A stretch of 64,000 nucleotides of DNA from a gamma proteobacterium HTCC2207 (GTDB lineage: Bacteria; Pseudomonadota; Gammaproteobacteria; Pseudomonadales; Porticoccaceae). The position numbers and the translations under genes are program-made. This document shows, in pieces, positions 55,260 through 64,000 of the stretch. The notes below the pieces were generated by a model. It saw only the letters and a program-made list of their open reading frames with translations, made no database searches and was not told the DNA's origin. Every line of letters starts with the position of its first letter. Positions within the stretch are counted from its first letter, which is position 1. Where the stretch lies: positions 1-64,000 of the forward strand of contig CAJJAO010000010.1 in assembly GCA_905182265.1 (NCBI GenBank), given 5' to 3'.

Positions 55260-56684
55260 CTAGTCTGATGGCTCTGACTTATTATCCAAAGCATTGTTTG
55301 CGCCCAAAGCGCTCTTAGCGTCCAAAGCGCCCTTAGCGTCCAAAGAACCTTTGTCATCAAGAGCACTTTTGTCATCAAGAGCACTTTTGTCATCGAGAGC
55401 ATTTTTGTCATCAAGAGTATTTTTTTCGTCAAAAGCGCTTATTTCGTCCGGGCCACTTAGCTCGTTATCAGCAGTTAAATCCTTCGGCAATGTCTTTTTC
55501 GTTTTAGCTCCGAGCTTTTTTAACTCCTCGGTACGCCGCACTAGGTTGCCCCGTCCCACAGATAACCTCTTGCGAGCAGTGTCCCAAGCATCTTTGCTAC
55601 GATCTAAATGACGACCGACATCATCCATAGCCTCTACGTAAAGCACAAACTGATCGTAGAGCGCGCCGGCTTTATCGGCAATCAGCTGAGCATTACGATT
55701 CTGATCGGCGTAGCGCCACAGGTTCTTAATAGTTCTCAATGTCACCATCAATGTACTGGGGCTAACCACAATAATGCCGCGATCATAGGCGTCACGCATC
55801 ATGTCTGGATCATGGTCAAGGGCCACCATAAACGCGGCTTCCACTGGTACAAAGATCAACACAAAGTCGAGACTATTAACCCCTTCTAAGTTCTCATAGT
55901 CTTTGCCACTAAGGCCTTTGATATGTGCCCTGAGGGACGTCAGATGTTGCGCCAGGCATTGCTGTTTAGTCTCGTCGTCTTCGGCGTGAAAGTATCGTTC
56001 GTAATCCACCAAACTGACCTTGGCATCAATAACAATATCGCGGCCTTCTGGCAGGTGTATCACTACATCGGGGTTACGGCGCTTACCCGTATCATCTTTG
56101 AGTGCTACCTGGGTGTCGTACTCTCGGCCATTGGTCAGACCCGAATCTTCTAATAATTTCTCAAGAACAAACTCGCCCCAATTACCCTGAGCCTTATTAT
56201 CACCTCGCAACGCATTCGCCAGACTGACTGCGTCAGCAGAAATTTGGAGGGTCTGTTTTTGTAATTCACTAATCTGCCCAACTAGCTTGTTACGGTCAGC
56301 GTTCTCTTTGTCATAAACGGTCTCAACCTGTTTACGGAAATCACCAATATCTCTGCGCAGCGGACTTAGAGAAATATCTAACGCCTCTTTACTCTGGGCA
56401 GAAAACTTAGCTTGTTTGTCGTCAAAGATACGGTTGGCTAGATTTTCAAACTCCTGGCCCAGAGTCTCTTTAGCTTCCTTTAATAGTTTCAGCTGAGCTT
56501 CATGCTGATTTTGCTGACCCACAAGCTTTTCTTCGAGAATCTTGTTTAATGTAACGAGCTCCGTGACTTCGCTAGCTCCAATGTTACGGGCCTGCAACCG
56601 CGCTAACGCTAAACCAGCCAGAGTGCCGATCACAAGACCGCCAAGAGCCGCTAAAATAATACCAATATTGATAGATAATTCCAT
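55260..56684 (-). CDS. rmuC: DNA recombination protein RmuC
   Basis: An N-terminal membrane anchor (IGIILAALGGLVIGTLAGLALA) is followed by a long coiled coil (about residues 40-170) and the RmuC PD-(D/E)XK-like core: NWGEFVLEKLLEDSGLTNGREYDTQ, NPDVVIHLPEGRDIVIDAKVSLVDYERY and IIVVSPSTLMVTLRTIKNLW. RmuC limits inversions at short inverted repeats in E. coli. The last about 59 residues are nine hexapeptides of the LDDKSA type from an 18-nt tandem repeat, a tail not known in relatives. It is divergent from the AddAB-like operon. Confidence 0.9.
   Translation of the reverse strand: MELSINIGIILAALGGLVIGTLAGLALARLQARNIGASEVTELVTLNKILEEKLVGQQNQHEAQLKLLKEAKETLGQEFENLANRIFDDKQAKFSAQSKEALDISLSPLRRDIGDFRKQVETVYDKENADRNKLVGQISELQKQTLQISADAVSLANALRGDNKAQGNWGEFVLEKLLEDSGLTNGREYDTQVALKDDTGKRRNPDVVIHLPEGRDIVIDAKVSLVDYERYFHAEDDETKQQCLAQHLTSLRAHIKGLSGKDYENLEGVNSLDFVLIFVPVEAAFMVALDHDPDMMRDAYDRGIIVVSPSTLMVTLRTIKNLWRYADQNRNAQLIADKAGALYDQFVLYVEAMDDVGRHLDRSKDAWDTARKRLSVGRGNLVRRTEELKKLGAKTKKTLPKDLTADNELSGPDEISAFDEKNTLDDKNALDDKSALDDKSALDDKGSLDAKGALDAKSALGANNALDNKSEPSD
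55278..55439. repeat. In-frame 18-nt tandem repeat, nine units, coding the RmuC C-terminus
   Basis: Nine 18-nt units (minus strand) encode SAFDEK, NTLDDK, NALDDK, SALDDK, SALDDK, GSLDAK, GALDAK, SALGAN and NALDNK, just before SEPSD-stop. The central units are nearly identical and the outer ones diverged, the pattern expected of repeated slippage with decay at the edges. Confidence 0.9.
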
Positions 56685-56775
56685 ACAGCGATTGTATCAG
56701 CCTACTGTTACTTACACCGCTATTTTGCGATTATAATGCTCACTGTTTTAGAAAATATAAGTTACTGAGCCACTA

Positions 56776-59556
56776 ATGCTACCGCCATTAATTGATATAA
56801 CTACATTCCGCGACGGCATCTGTGCCGACCAGCTTATTCTGACCTCAAATCAACGCCTTGCAGCGCAGATAACTAAGGCATGGGGACAGCTGATGGCTGG
56901 AGAGAAAAAGGTCTGGAAAGCACCACGGGTGTTTTCTATGGACCATTGGCTGCGGCAGTGCTGGGATGAGTTGCAAGACCAAAATCATGATCTTGTAGAG
57001 GGGCTTTCGATACTCGGCAATCAACAGAGCCGCTACTACTGGGATCGAGCTATTACTGAGCAAGACCCAGAGCTAAAGGGCAACTACAGTAAAACTGCAG
57101 AAAAAACCTTGGCAATGTTGCAAAACTGGCAACTTAAAGTGGAGCAAGTACCAGCGGATACCCCAGCAGTCAGCCATTTTGTTCGTTGGGCCAGCCAGTT
57201 CGATGCATTGCTTAAGCGAAATAGATTAGTCACTGCTGCCGAGAGCTGGCAGCTTGTCAGTCAGGGTTTTGTTCAACAGGCGCTGCCCCGAGAGGAAACC
57301 ATCCTGCTGTATGGGTTTCAGTCTATCCCTCCCCTGCAATCTGCAGTTTTGGGTAATGCCTCCACAAATGTAAAGCACCTGCGGCCCCACAGCGAAAATC
57401 TTGGGACGGAAACAGCGGCCAGAGGGACTGGTACAAATAGCTGCGCCATCCTTAGCTGCTCCATCCTTAGCTGTGCAGACCCTCAAAAAGAACTAGCAAC
57501 AGCCGCGAACTGGGCCGCAGTCGCTCTAGCGGGCAATCCCAATCAGCGTATTGGCCTAGTGATACCAGACCTTAATAACCAGCTATCTCAATGTGCTCGA
57601 GTGATCTCTGAGGCCTTGCAGTCTCAGCAGTCAGACGTCGCCGTGAATATCTCGGCTGGTGTCGCCCTCGCCGACACTGCCCTTGTGCAAGCTGCTCTGG
57701 AACTGCTTGGCTTATTTCGCTACAGCAGACCTTTGCAAGAATGGCTGGATTTACTCTATTCCCCCTACTCAATGCTGGCCCAGCTCCCTGTACAGAGCCG
57801 CGTGGATATTGAGTTAGCCCTGCGCAAAACAAGACGCTTTGACTTTACCCTCGATCAGTTTATTTACGCCCTTAGTGATAGTGATAGTGATAGTGATAGT
57901 GATAGTGATAGTGAGATAGATTCTCTTGAAAACGAGGGGATGCAGGCAATACTGCAACCACTCCTAGAGCTCCAGCAGAAGCAACGGCAGCAATCTGGTG
58001 GGTTAAAAAGCTTTGCCGATTGGGCAGGGTTCTTTGATGAATTTCTTCACAGCATGGGCTGGCCCGGTAAACGCAGCCTTAACAGTGTTGAATATCAGCA
58101 GCGCCAGCAATGGAAAAACTTATTAGAGCAGCTATCGGAACTCGATAATCTAAACTTTGAGGTCGGTATAGCCACCGCTATTAAGCATCTTCAGCAGCTC
58201 GCACAAGACAAGGTATTTCACCCGCAGACCGGTGATGCACCGCTGCAAGTTCTCGGGTTACTCGAAGCCTCGGGCCTACGTTTTGATCAGCTGTGGATTG
58301 TGGATATGACTAGCCAAAACTTTCCGGCTTCTGTCGCCATTAACCCTATGTTACCTGCGGACTTTCAGCGGCAACATCAGATGCCCCACGCTCTGCCCCA
58401 GAGAGAACTCGAGATTGCCAACGAATTACTGCAAGGCTTTCAAGCTAACGCCAACAATTTGATTCTCAGCTACCCCGAGCAGCGTGGCGAAGAAATACTT
58501 GAGCCAAGCCCCCTACTGCGTAACCTGCCCATATTAAGCCCTGACAGTTTGCCTACCAGTTCCACAGACCATCCGGTTTGGCTGTACCAGGAAAATGCCC
58601 TAGAAATTTTGCAAGATCTAGGTCCCGCCTTCAAGCCCAGTAACGAAAAAATCCGTGGTGGTGCAAGCCTGTTAAAGAACCAATCCCTTTGCCCGTTTAA
58701 CGCCTTTGCCATTCACAGGCTGTGGGCCGAATCCTTAGAAGAACCCAGCCATGGTATGTCTGCCGCCGACCGTGGCTCATTGCTCCATGAAGTGATGTTT
58801 AGACTCTGGGGCAACTGGGAAAACTCAACTACACTTCAATCCCTTTCAGAGCAGCAGATCGACGAGCAGCTCAGCGAGGCCATTGCAGGCGCCCTAGACC
58901 AATACGGTAAGTCCCACCCCGTATTGCAAGGTGTTCATTATCGGCAGCTTGAACAGCAAAGGCTCGAGAAATTAATCGGCCAATGGCTCGAAGAAGAAAA
59001 GCAGCGCCAACCTTTTGATGTGGTCGCAAGAGAACAACTCGCAAGTATCAAGTTCGGTGATTTAGAGATCACCATGCGTCTAGACCGGGTCGACAAAATC
59101 GGTGATAAGTTATTAGTCGTCGATTACAAAACCGGCATGGTAACCCCAGGCAACTGGATGGGTGAACGGCCCAAGGACCCACAGTTACCCCTCTATGTTT
59201 TAGCCAGCGACCCAGAGGCAAATGGCTGTGCCTTTGCGCAGATCAAAGGGGGCAAGATTAAGTTTGCGGGCCATAGCGATAGCCAGCTTATTCCCGAAGA
59301 AAAGCCATTGAATGACTGGCCGGGACAGGTTAATCAGTGGCGCGATGCCCTGTCTAATTTGGCCAATGAATTTGCCTCAGGCAATGCTGCGGTGGAGGTT
59401 TATGACCAAGGTGGGTTCCGCTACCAAGATGATTTGTTGCCTCTTAACCGCTGGTCTGAGCAGGCAGATATTCAGGCTGCTCTCGATTCAAACAGTCCTG
59501 TTTACGTTGCGCCTAAATATAGTAGCGTCACCCCTAGCAGCGAGAGCGACTTATGA
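56776..59556 (+). CDS. AddB-like PD-(D/E)XK nuclease/inactive helicase subunit
   Basis: A 926-residue protein of the probable DNA-repair family paired with an AddA-like helicase. The N-terminal SF1 region is degenerate (ILTSNQRLAAQITKAWGQ in place of Walker A). The C-terminal nuclease domain shows MRLDRVDKIGDKLLVVDYKTG (D...D-Y-K), then PQLPLYVLAS (Q-x-x-x-Y). Of the Fe-S cluster cysteines known in AddB, only one candidate is seen (NQSLCPFNAFAIHRL) and none at the C-terminus. A 6-nt microsatellite adds a Ser-Asp tract near residue 372. It overlaps the helicase gene by 4 nt. Together they should process double-strand ends for RecA. Confidence 0.83.
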   Translation: MLPPLIDITTFRDGICADQLILTSNQRLAAQITKAWGQLMAGEKKVWKAPRVFSMDHWLRQCWDELQDQNHDLVEGLSILGNQQSRYYWDRAITEQDPELKGNYSKTAEKTLAMLQNWQLKVEQVPADTPAVSHFVRWASQFDALLKRNRLVTAAESWQLVSQGFVQQALPREETILLYGFQSIPPLQSAVLGNASTNVKHLRPHSENLGTETAARGTGTNSCAILSCSILSCADPQKELATAANWAAVALAGNPNQRIGLVIPDLNNQLSQCARVISEALQSQQSDVAVNISAGVALADTALVQAALELLGLFRYSRPLQEWLDLLYSPYSMLAQLPVQSRVDIELALRKTRRFDFTLDQFIYALSDSDSDSDSDSDSEIDSLENEGMQAILQPLLELQQKQRQQSGGLKSFADWAGFFDEFLHSMGWPGKRSLNSVEYQQRQQWKNLLEQLSELDNLNFEVGIATAIKHLQQLAQDKVFHPQTGDAPLQVLGLLEASGLRFDQLWIVDMTSQNFPASVAINPMLPADFQRQHQMPHALPQRELEIANELLQGFQANANNLILSYPEQRGEEILEPSPLLRNLPILSPDSLPTSSTDHPVWLYQENALEILQDLGPAFKPSNEKIRGGASLLKNQSLCPFNAFAIHRLWAESLEEPSHGMSAADRGSLLHEVMFRLWGNWENSTTLQSLSEQQIDEQLSEAIAGALDQYGKSHPVLQGVHYRQLEQQRLEKLIGQWLEEEKQRQPFDVVAREQLASIKFGDLEITMRLDRVDKIGDKLLVVDYKTGMVTPGNWMGERPKDPQLPLYVLASDPEANGCAFAQIKGGKIKFAGHSDSQLIPEEKPLNDWPGQVNQWRDALSNLANEFASGNAAVEVYDQGGFRYQDDLLPLNRWSEQADIQAALDSNSPVYVAPKYSSVTPSSESDL
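57874..57915. repeat. Hexanucleotide microsatellite (agtgat) in the AddB-like gene
   Basis: Six perfect agtgat units (57874-57909) and one agtgag variant encode alternating Ser-Asp. Perfect units suggest recent expansion. The unit is a multiple of three. Confidence 0.95.
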
Positions 59557-62500
59557 GTGACCAACAAGAAAGGCTACAGGCACTAGACCCAAGAGGCAGT
59601 TTTATTGTCAGCGCTCCCGCTGGATCTGGTAAAACCGGCCTGATTACTCAGCGACTACTGCGCCTACTTTGTAGCGTCGAGAATCCCGAAGAAATACTCT
59701 GTATCACTTTTACCCGTAAAGCCGCGGGGGAAATGGCCAGCCGTGTCCACAGTGCCCTTCAGAGTGCTGCTTATTCCCCAAGGCCTGCTGACAGCTATGA
59801 GGCCCAGACATGGGATCTAGCAACTGCAGCGCTAGAGCGCAACGAACAGCTAGGCTGGGGCCTCTTAGATATGCCGGCGCGATTGCGCATACAGACCATC
59901 GACAGTTTTTGTCGTTATGTTGCTCAACAATTCGCTCTAGAAACCACCATTGGCGAGCTGCCGGAACCGATTGAAAACCCCGAGCCACTTTATGAGGCTG
60001 CAGCCCGCGACCTATTAGGCCACCTTGAAGAGGACTCGGACATAGGTCTTCATCTGCGGGTACTCACAGCCCATGCGGGTAATGATCTACCACGTTGTGA
60101 AACACTGCTCGCCGATATGCTCGGCAAACGTGACCAATGGCTGCCGTACATATTTAGCGCCAGAGACAATCACCAATACTTCGAGCAGGTCATCGAACAA
60201 ATTATTGGCCTCAATTTATTGCAGCTCGAAACGGCGCTGGCACCCATTGCTGGGGAGCTTATTGCCCTAGGCGATTTTGCCGCCCGTCACCTGCCAGACG
60301 ACAGTAGCTCACCCCTAGCCGAGCTGGCTGGTATTGACGAGTTACCCGAACCCAACCTGCTAGGGATCAAACAGTGGAAGGTACTCCTAAGCCTGTTTGT
60401 CACTAAAAGCCAAAGCCCTCGTAAGAAGGTCGACAAGCGAGACGGGTTTCCAGCCGAAGAGAAAGAAGCCAAAGCACGCATGCTGACGCTGCTAGCTTGG
60501 CGCAATGATTTTCCCGAAATTCATGAAGCGATCATCAATACTCTGCATTTACCAGATACAGAAATCAGTCGCCCTCAGCAAATACTCTTAGATGCACTAG
60601 GTCACCTGCTACCAGTGCTAGCAAAGCAGCTAAACCAGCTATTTTTGCAGCAGGGTACCTGCGATTACGCAGCTATTACTCTCGCATCACTAGAGGCATT
60701 AAATCAGTCACCAGAGGATGAATCGATCTCTGATATTACCCTGCGTCTTGACTATCAGCTGAAGCACATTCTCGTGGACGAGTTTCAAGACACCTCAGGC
60801 TCGCAAATACTTTTGCTTGAGCGGCTGATTGCCGGCTGGCAGCCTGACGATGGCCGGACCTTATTTTTAGTGGGCGACGCCATGCAGTCACTCTATCGTT
60901 TTCGTAATGCCAACGTAGGGCTGTTTCTCAATGCTCAGCGCTATCCTATTGGCCCTGTGCAATGTACGCCACTGAGCCTCAGCACTAACTTTCGCTCCCA
61001 AAAAGGCATTATTGATTGGGTAAACCATGCTTTTGCAGAGGCCTTCCCCGCCGAAGCAGACAGTAGTCGCGGCGCTATTCCCTACAGCCCATCTGTTGCA
61101 TTTAAATCCGGTGAAGAGGCCCCAGCGGTTAGCTTTCAAGGTTTTACCGCTCCAAGTAAAGAGGGTTATAAAGAAACCGAGGCCCAGTATATAGCGGCCG
61201 AATGTCGGGAATTGGCAGAGAGTAACAGTGAGCAATCGATTGCTATATTAGTGCGCAGCCGAGGCCATCTGGCATCGATAATTCCAGCCCTGAGGGAGAA
61301 CAACCTTCATTGGCAAGCGATCGAGATCACACCACTGGCCAGTCGCATGCCCGTGGTCGATTTACTGTCACTCACCAGAGCACTTATCTCTCCAGCCGAT
61401 CGAATTGCCTGGCTGGCAGTCCTGCGCGCGCCATTCTGCGGGCTGGGTTTAGCCGACTTATTATTGATCTCTAATTCCGGTAACAAAGGCCGTAAAAAGC
61501 CGGAAGCCATATTGGACCGCTTGCAGGCATTTGATATGGGACGGCTCCCTGAAGGGCTTACACCGCAGGGCCTTCAAACCCTAGCAAGAGTGACGCCCAT
61601 TTTATTGCAGGCATGGCACAGTCGCGGCAGAGGCAACCTGCGTAATTCCGTGGAGTCCCTATGGACTGCCCTAGGAGGCCCAGCTTCTATTGATAGTAGT
61701 AGTAATGATTTAACCGATGTTCGCACCTATTTGGATCTTTTGGAGAAGTGGCAGGCTGCCGCCAAGATATCGGACTGGGCGGGGTTTCAGAAAGCCGCAG
61801 GCAAACTCTATGCTGCGCCATCAGCCGAACTGTCATCAGTCTCAAAAGCCTCTAATACTGCTGTCATCCAGATTATGACAATCCACAAATCCAAGGGGCT
61901 AGAGTTTGACCATGTCTTTTTGCCTGGTTTAACCAGCGCCTCTGGGTTCAGCGACAAACCTCTGCTGCGTTGGCATGAGCAGGTCAACGAATACAATGAG
62001 GCCACATTGATGATGGCCCCACTGGGTGCCCATGACGAAGAAGACGATACGATCTATCAATATCTCAAATATGAGGATGGGGTTAAATCGCGTCTCGAAA
62101 ACGCCAGAATTTTGTATGTAGCAGCCACTCGTGCAATCCGTAAACTCTATCTATTTGCCGAGCTAAAGGAAGAAAAAGATAGCTATAAAAAACCCTCGCA
62201 AGGCACCCTCTTGGCTCCTATCTGGAAGACGATTGAACAGGGGATCAGCGCTCAAGATTACCCGGTAATCGACCTAGACGAGTCAGATAGCATCCTAGAA
62301 AAAGACCCCAGGGTAGAATCAGAAAGCAGGTCTCTCAAAGCTGCAAACACTTTGCGCAGACTGCCAGGCACTTTTGTAACCCAATCATTGCCCACTAATG
62401 GGTTGGGATTTGGCACAGAATCTAAGGCCAGTGAAGAGCCAGTAACCAATATGGACGTTACAATAGGCATGCGGTCTCGGCATCTAGGGACCGTACTCCA

Positions 62501-63092
62501 TAGGTCGTTAAAACAGTTTGCCACAGAGGGTCTTGCGCAATGGCCCCAGCAGCGTCTAAACAAACTATCTGTTGCCTGGGCAGCACAGCTCAAGCAACTT
62601 GGCATGATTGTCACCGAGGAAGAGTTAGCGGAGCTGGCCAAGGCGGTAAAGACCATGCTGGCTGACCCCACAGGGCTTTGGATTTTGGACTCCCATGAAC
62701 AGGCACATTGCGAACAGGCTCTGGGTTATGTTCAGAATGACATAAATGGCGATGGCGATGCCAATAGCGAACTTGATAGCCAAATTGATGGCGAAATTGA
62801 TGGCCAAATTAGTAGCCAAACCAGCATCCAAGCTAGAGCCATCTCAACCTCCATTATTGATCGCACCTTCGTTGACCAGTCTATTCGCTGGATCATTGAT
62901 TACAAAATGTCACGCCCAGGCCCAGATGAGTCTGAGCAAAACTTTGCCCTTAGGCAGACCGGCGCCTACCAAGCACAACTCAAACATTACGCAAATTTGT
63001 ACCGCGGAATGGAAACAAACCCTGAAAGGCCAGTAAAGAGCGCCCTCTACTTCCCTCAAATACCTATGTTTGTTGAGGTCAACACGGATTAA
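59553..63092 (+). CDS. AddA-like UvrD/Rep family helicase-nuclease
   Basis: A 1179-residue SF1A helicase. Motif I SAPAGSGKTGLITQRLL, Ia CITFTRKAAGEM, motif II HILVDEFQDTSGSQ, motif III GDAMQSLYRFRNANV, motif V IQIMTIHKSKGLEFDHVFLP and motif VI ILYVAATRAIRKLYLF are all intact. The C-terminal domain has IIDRTF...IRWIIDYKMSRP and QLKHYANLY, a RecB/AddA-type nuclease signature. It overlaps the AddB-like gene (ATGA). A seven-unit 12-nt repeat inserts a D/S/Q/I-rich linker just before the nuclease motifs. Probable role is dsDNA end resection. RecBCD-type genes are not in this window. Confidence 0.85.
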   Translation: MSDQQERLQALDPRGSFIVSAPAGSGKTGLITQRLLRLLCSVENPEEILCITFTRKAAGEMASRVHSALQSAAYSPRPADSYEAQTWDLATAALERNEQLGWGLLDMPARLRIQTIDSFCRYVAQQFALETTIGELPEPIENPEPLYEAAARDLLGHLEEDSDIGLHLRVLTAHAGNDLPRCETLLADMLGKRDQWLPYIFSARDNHQYFEQVIEQIIGLNLLQLETALAPIAGELIALGDFAARHLPDDSSSPLAELAGIDELPEPNLLGIKQWKVLLSLFVTKSQSPRKKVDKRDGFPAEEKEAKARMLTLLAWRNDFPEIHEAIINTLHLPDTEISRPQQILLDALGHLLPVLAKQLNQLFLQQGTCDYAAITLASLEALNQSPEDESISDITLRLDYQLKHILVDEFQDTSGSQILLLERLIAGWQPDDGRTLFLVGDAMQSLYRFRNANVGLFLNAQRYPIGPVQCTPLSLSTNFRSQKGIIDWVNHAFAEAFPAEADSSRGAIPYSPSVAFKSGEEAPAVSFQGFTAPSKEGYKETEAQYIAAECRELAESNSEQSIAILVRSRGHLASIIPALRENNLHWQAIEITPLASRMPVVDLLSLTRALISPADRIAWLAVLRAPFCGLGLADLLLISNSGNKGRKKPEAILDRLQAFDMGRLPEGLTPQGLQTLARVTPILLQAWHSRGRGNLRNSVESLWTALGGPASIDSSSNDLTDVRTYLDLLEKWQAAAKISDWAGFQKAAGKLYAAPSAELSSVSKASNTAVIQIMTIHKSKGLEFDHVFLPGLTSASGFSDKPLLRWHEQVNEYNEATLMMAPLGAHDEEDDTIYQYLKYEDGVKSRLENARILYVAATRAIRKLYLFAELKEEKDSYKKPSQGTLLAPIWKTIEQGISAQDYPVIDLDESDSILEKDPRVESESRSLKAANTLRRLPGTFVTQSLPTNGLGFGTESKASEEPVTNMDVTIGMRSRHLGTVLHRSLKQFATEGLAQWPQQRLNKLSVAWAAQLKQLGMIVTEEELAELAKAVKTMLADPTGLWILDSHEQAHCEQALGYVQNDINGDGDANSELDSQIDGEIDGQISSQTSIQARAISTSIIDRTFVDQSIRWIIDYKMSRPGPDESEQNFALRQTGAYQAQLKHYANLYRGMETNPERPVKSALYFPQIPMFVEVNTD
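62751..62834. repeat. In-frame 12-nt tandem repeat in the AddA-like gene
   Basis: Seven 12-nt units encode DGDA-NSEL-DSQI-DGEI-DGQI-SSQT-SIQA. The central units (gatagccaaatt, gatggcgaaatt, gatggccaaatt) are the most alike. The array sits between the helicase part and the final IDYK nuclease motif, where an insertion is likely tolerated. Confidence 0.85.
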
Positions 63093-63164
63093 CCTTCATA
63101 AATCTCCATTTTTAAGTACAATAGCGGCCCAGCTAAAATCACGTTAAATGGTAGGAACTCCGAC

Positions 63165-64000
63165 ATGGATCCCCACGCAGTAGAAAATATTAATATCGAG
63201 CCACCAGAGATTCTGATTACGCCTGCAGAGTTAAAGCGCGCTATACCTATATCAGATAAGGCTCGTGAGACCATTTCACAGGGTCGCAAGGCTATCGAGA
63301 ATATTCTCGAACGCAAAGATCACCGCATTATTGTCGTGGTGGGCCCCTGCTCTATTCACGATCTTGACGCCGCCAATGAATATGCTTTGCGCCTTAAGGC
63401 ACTGGCCGACAAAGTGAGCGACAGCCTGCTAATCGTCATGCGCGTTTATTTCGAAAAGCCCCGCACCACGGTTGGCTGGAAAGGTTTGATCAATGATCCC
63501 TTTATGAACGACTCTTTCAAGATCACCGATGGTCTGCATATTGGTCGTAAGCTTTTGCACGATGTTCTTGAGATTGGTCTGCCCACAGCAACCGAAGCTC
63601 TCGACCCGATTTCGCCCCAGTACCTCCAGGACCTAATTTCTTGGTCGGCCATTGGTGCGCGCACAACAGAATCCCAGACCCACAGAGAAATGGCCTCTGG
63701 CCTTTCCTCTTCCGTTGGTTTTAAAAATGGTACCGATGGCAGTCTAACTGTCGCTATCAATGCACTGCAGTCAGTCGCTAGCCCTCATCGATTTTTGGGT
63801 ATTAACTCAGATGGGCGTGTATCGATTATTACTACTCGCGGCAATCCCTACGCCCACGTAGTACTGCGCGGTGGCAATGGCAAACCAAACTATGATTCGG
63901 TCAGCGTATCCATCTGTGAGCAAGAGCTTGAACAGGCTGGAATCGCAGCCAATATTATGGTGGATTGCAGTCATGCAAATTCAAACAAAGACCATAATCT
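63165..64000 (+). CDS. 3-deoxy-7-phosphoheptulonate synthase (class I DAHP synthase), cut by window end
   Basis: First 278 codons of an AroF/G/H-type enzyme, the entry step of the shikimate pathway (PEP plus erythrose-4-phosphate). It starts ATG at 63165 (MDPHAVENINIEPPEIL) with a GTAGGAACT-type ribosome-binding site. Signatures are VVVGPCSIHDLDAANEYALR, VMRVYFEKPRTTVGWKGLIN, SAIGARTTESQTHREMASGL and VGFKNGTDGSL, ending at MVDCSHANSNKDHN at the window edge. Which aromatic amino acid inhibits it cannot be read here. About 75-80 residues are missing on the right. Confidence 0.95.
   Translation, partial: MDPHAVENINIEPPEILITPAELKRAIPISDKARETISQGRKAIENILERKDHRIIVVVGPCSIHDLDAANEYALRLKALADKVSDSLLIVMRVYFEKPRTTVGWKGLINDPFMNDSFKITDGLHIGRKLLHDVLEIGLPTATEALDPISPQYLQDLISWSAIGARTTESQTHREMASGLSSSVGFKNGTDGSLTVAINALQSVASPHRFLGINSDGRVSIITTRGNPYAHVVLRGGNGKPNYDSVSVSICEQELEQAGIAANIMVDCSHANSNKDHN

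Overview
The window looks like chromosome of a free-living, probably marine, heterotrophic gammaproteobacterium. The block gor-cysG-serS-crcB-rarA-lolA-ftsK / trxB-aat-bpt-infA / clpA-clpS / cspD / icd / rluE-nudJ-mnmA-hflD-purB-roxA, together with nearby aceA, has the gene order I know from Pseudomonas and, in part, E. coli. Isocitrate lyase is of the long (about 530 aa) Pseudomonas-type form and malate synthase is of the G type. No insertion sequence, prophage, CRISPR array or plasmid function was seen. Almost all of the window is densely packed core genome.

Layout. 1-1379: two truncated polysaccharide genes meeting head to head (a mannose-1-phosphate guanylyltransferase fragment on minus and an Alg8-type glycosyltransferase lacking its N-terminus on plus). 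1449-3794: an octaheme c-type cytochrome with a repeat-rich C-terminal half. 3981-7330: a divergent gamma-glutamylpolyamine module (puuA-like, puuB-like, TetR regulator) with a perfect 11-bp inverted repeat between the divergent genes. 7506-16538: a minus-strand run covering redox, siroheme, seryl-tRNA synthetase, fluoride export, replication restart, lipoprotein carrier and DNA translocase genes. 16767-22844: trxB followed by the N-degron genes aat, bpt, clpA and clpS, with infA and a cold-shock gene. 23018-29790: icd, rluE, nudJ, mnmA, hflD, purB, roxA. 29806-37702: ggt, a GNAT gene and a glyoxylate-cycle cluster (rraA, glcB, a LysR regulator, aceA). 38280-43751: a fused PyrD-PyrK type 1B dihydroorotate dehydrogenase, a FadB without an adjacent FadA, and a group II PLP decarboxylase. 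44631-44954: a tRNA Pro-Arg-His operon with a near-consensus promoter. 45096-55189: an enoyl-CoA hydratase, GDPD, cysS, glnS, ppiB, lpxH, a BI-1 family protein, tusE, phhB, trmA and a DJ-1/PfpI protein. 55260-63092: rmuC and an AddAB-like helicase-nuclease pair. 63165-end: a DAHP synthase running off the window.

The most unusual signal is not a gene. Short tandem repeats (6-23 nt units, 2-9 copies) recur throughout. Outside genes they sit mostly just downstream of stop codons, and several units contain the stop codon and the last codons of the neighbouring gene, as if 3' ends had been tandemly copied. Inside genes the unit length is always a multiple of three and the arrays lie near protein termini or in apparent linkers. 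I read this as lineage-specific slippage or duplication activity, filtered by selection for reading frame.
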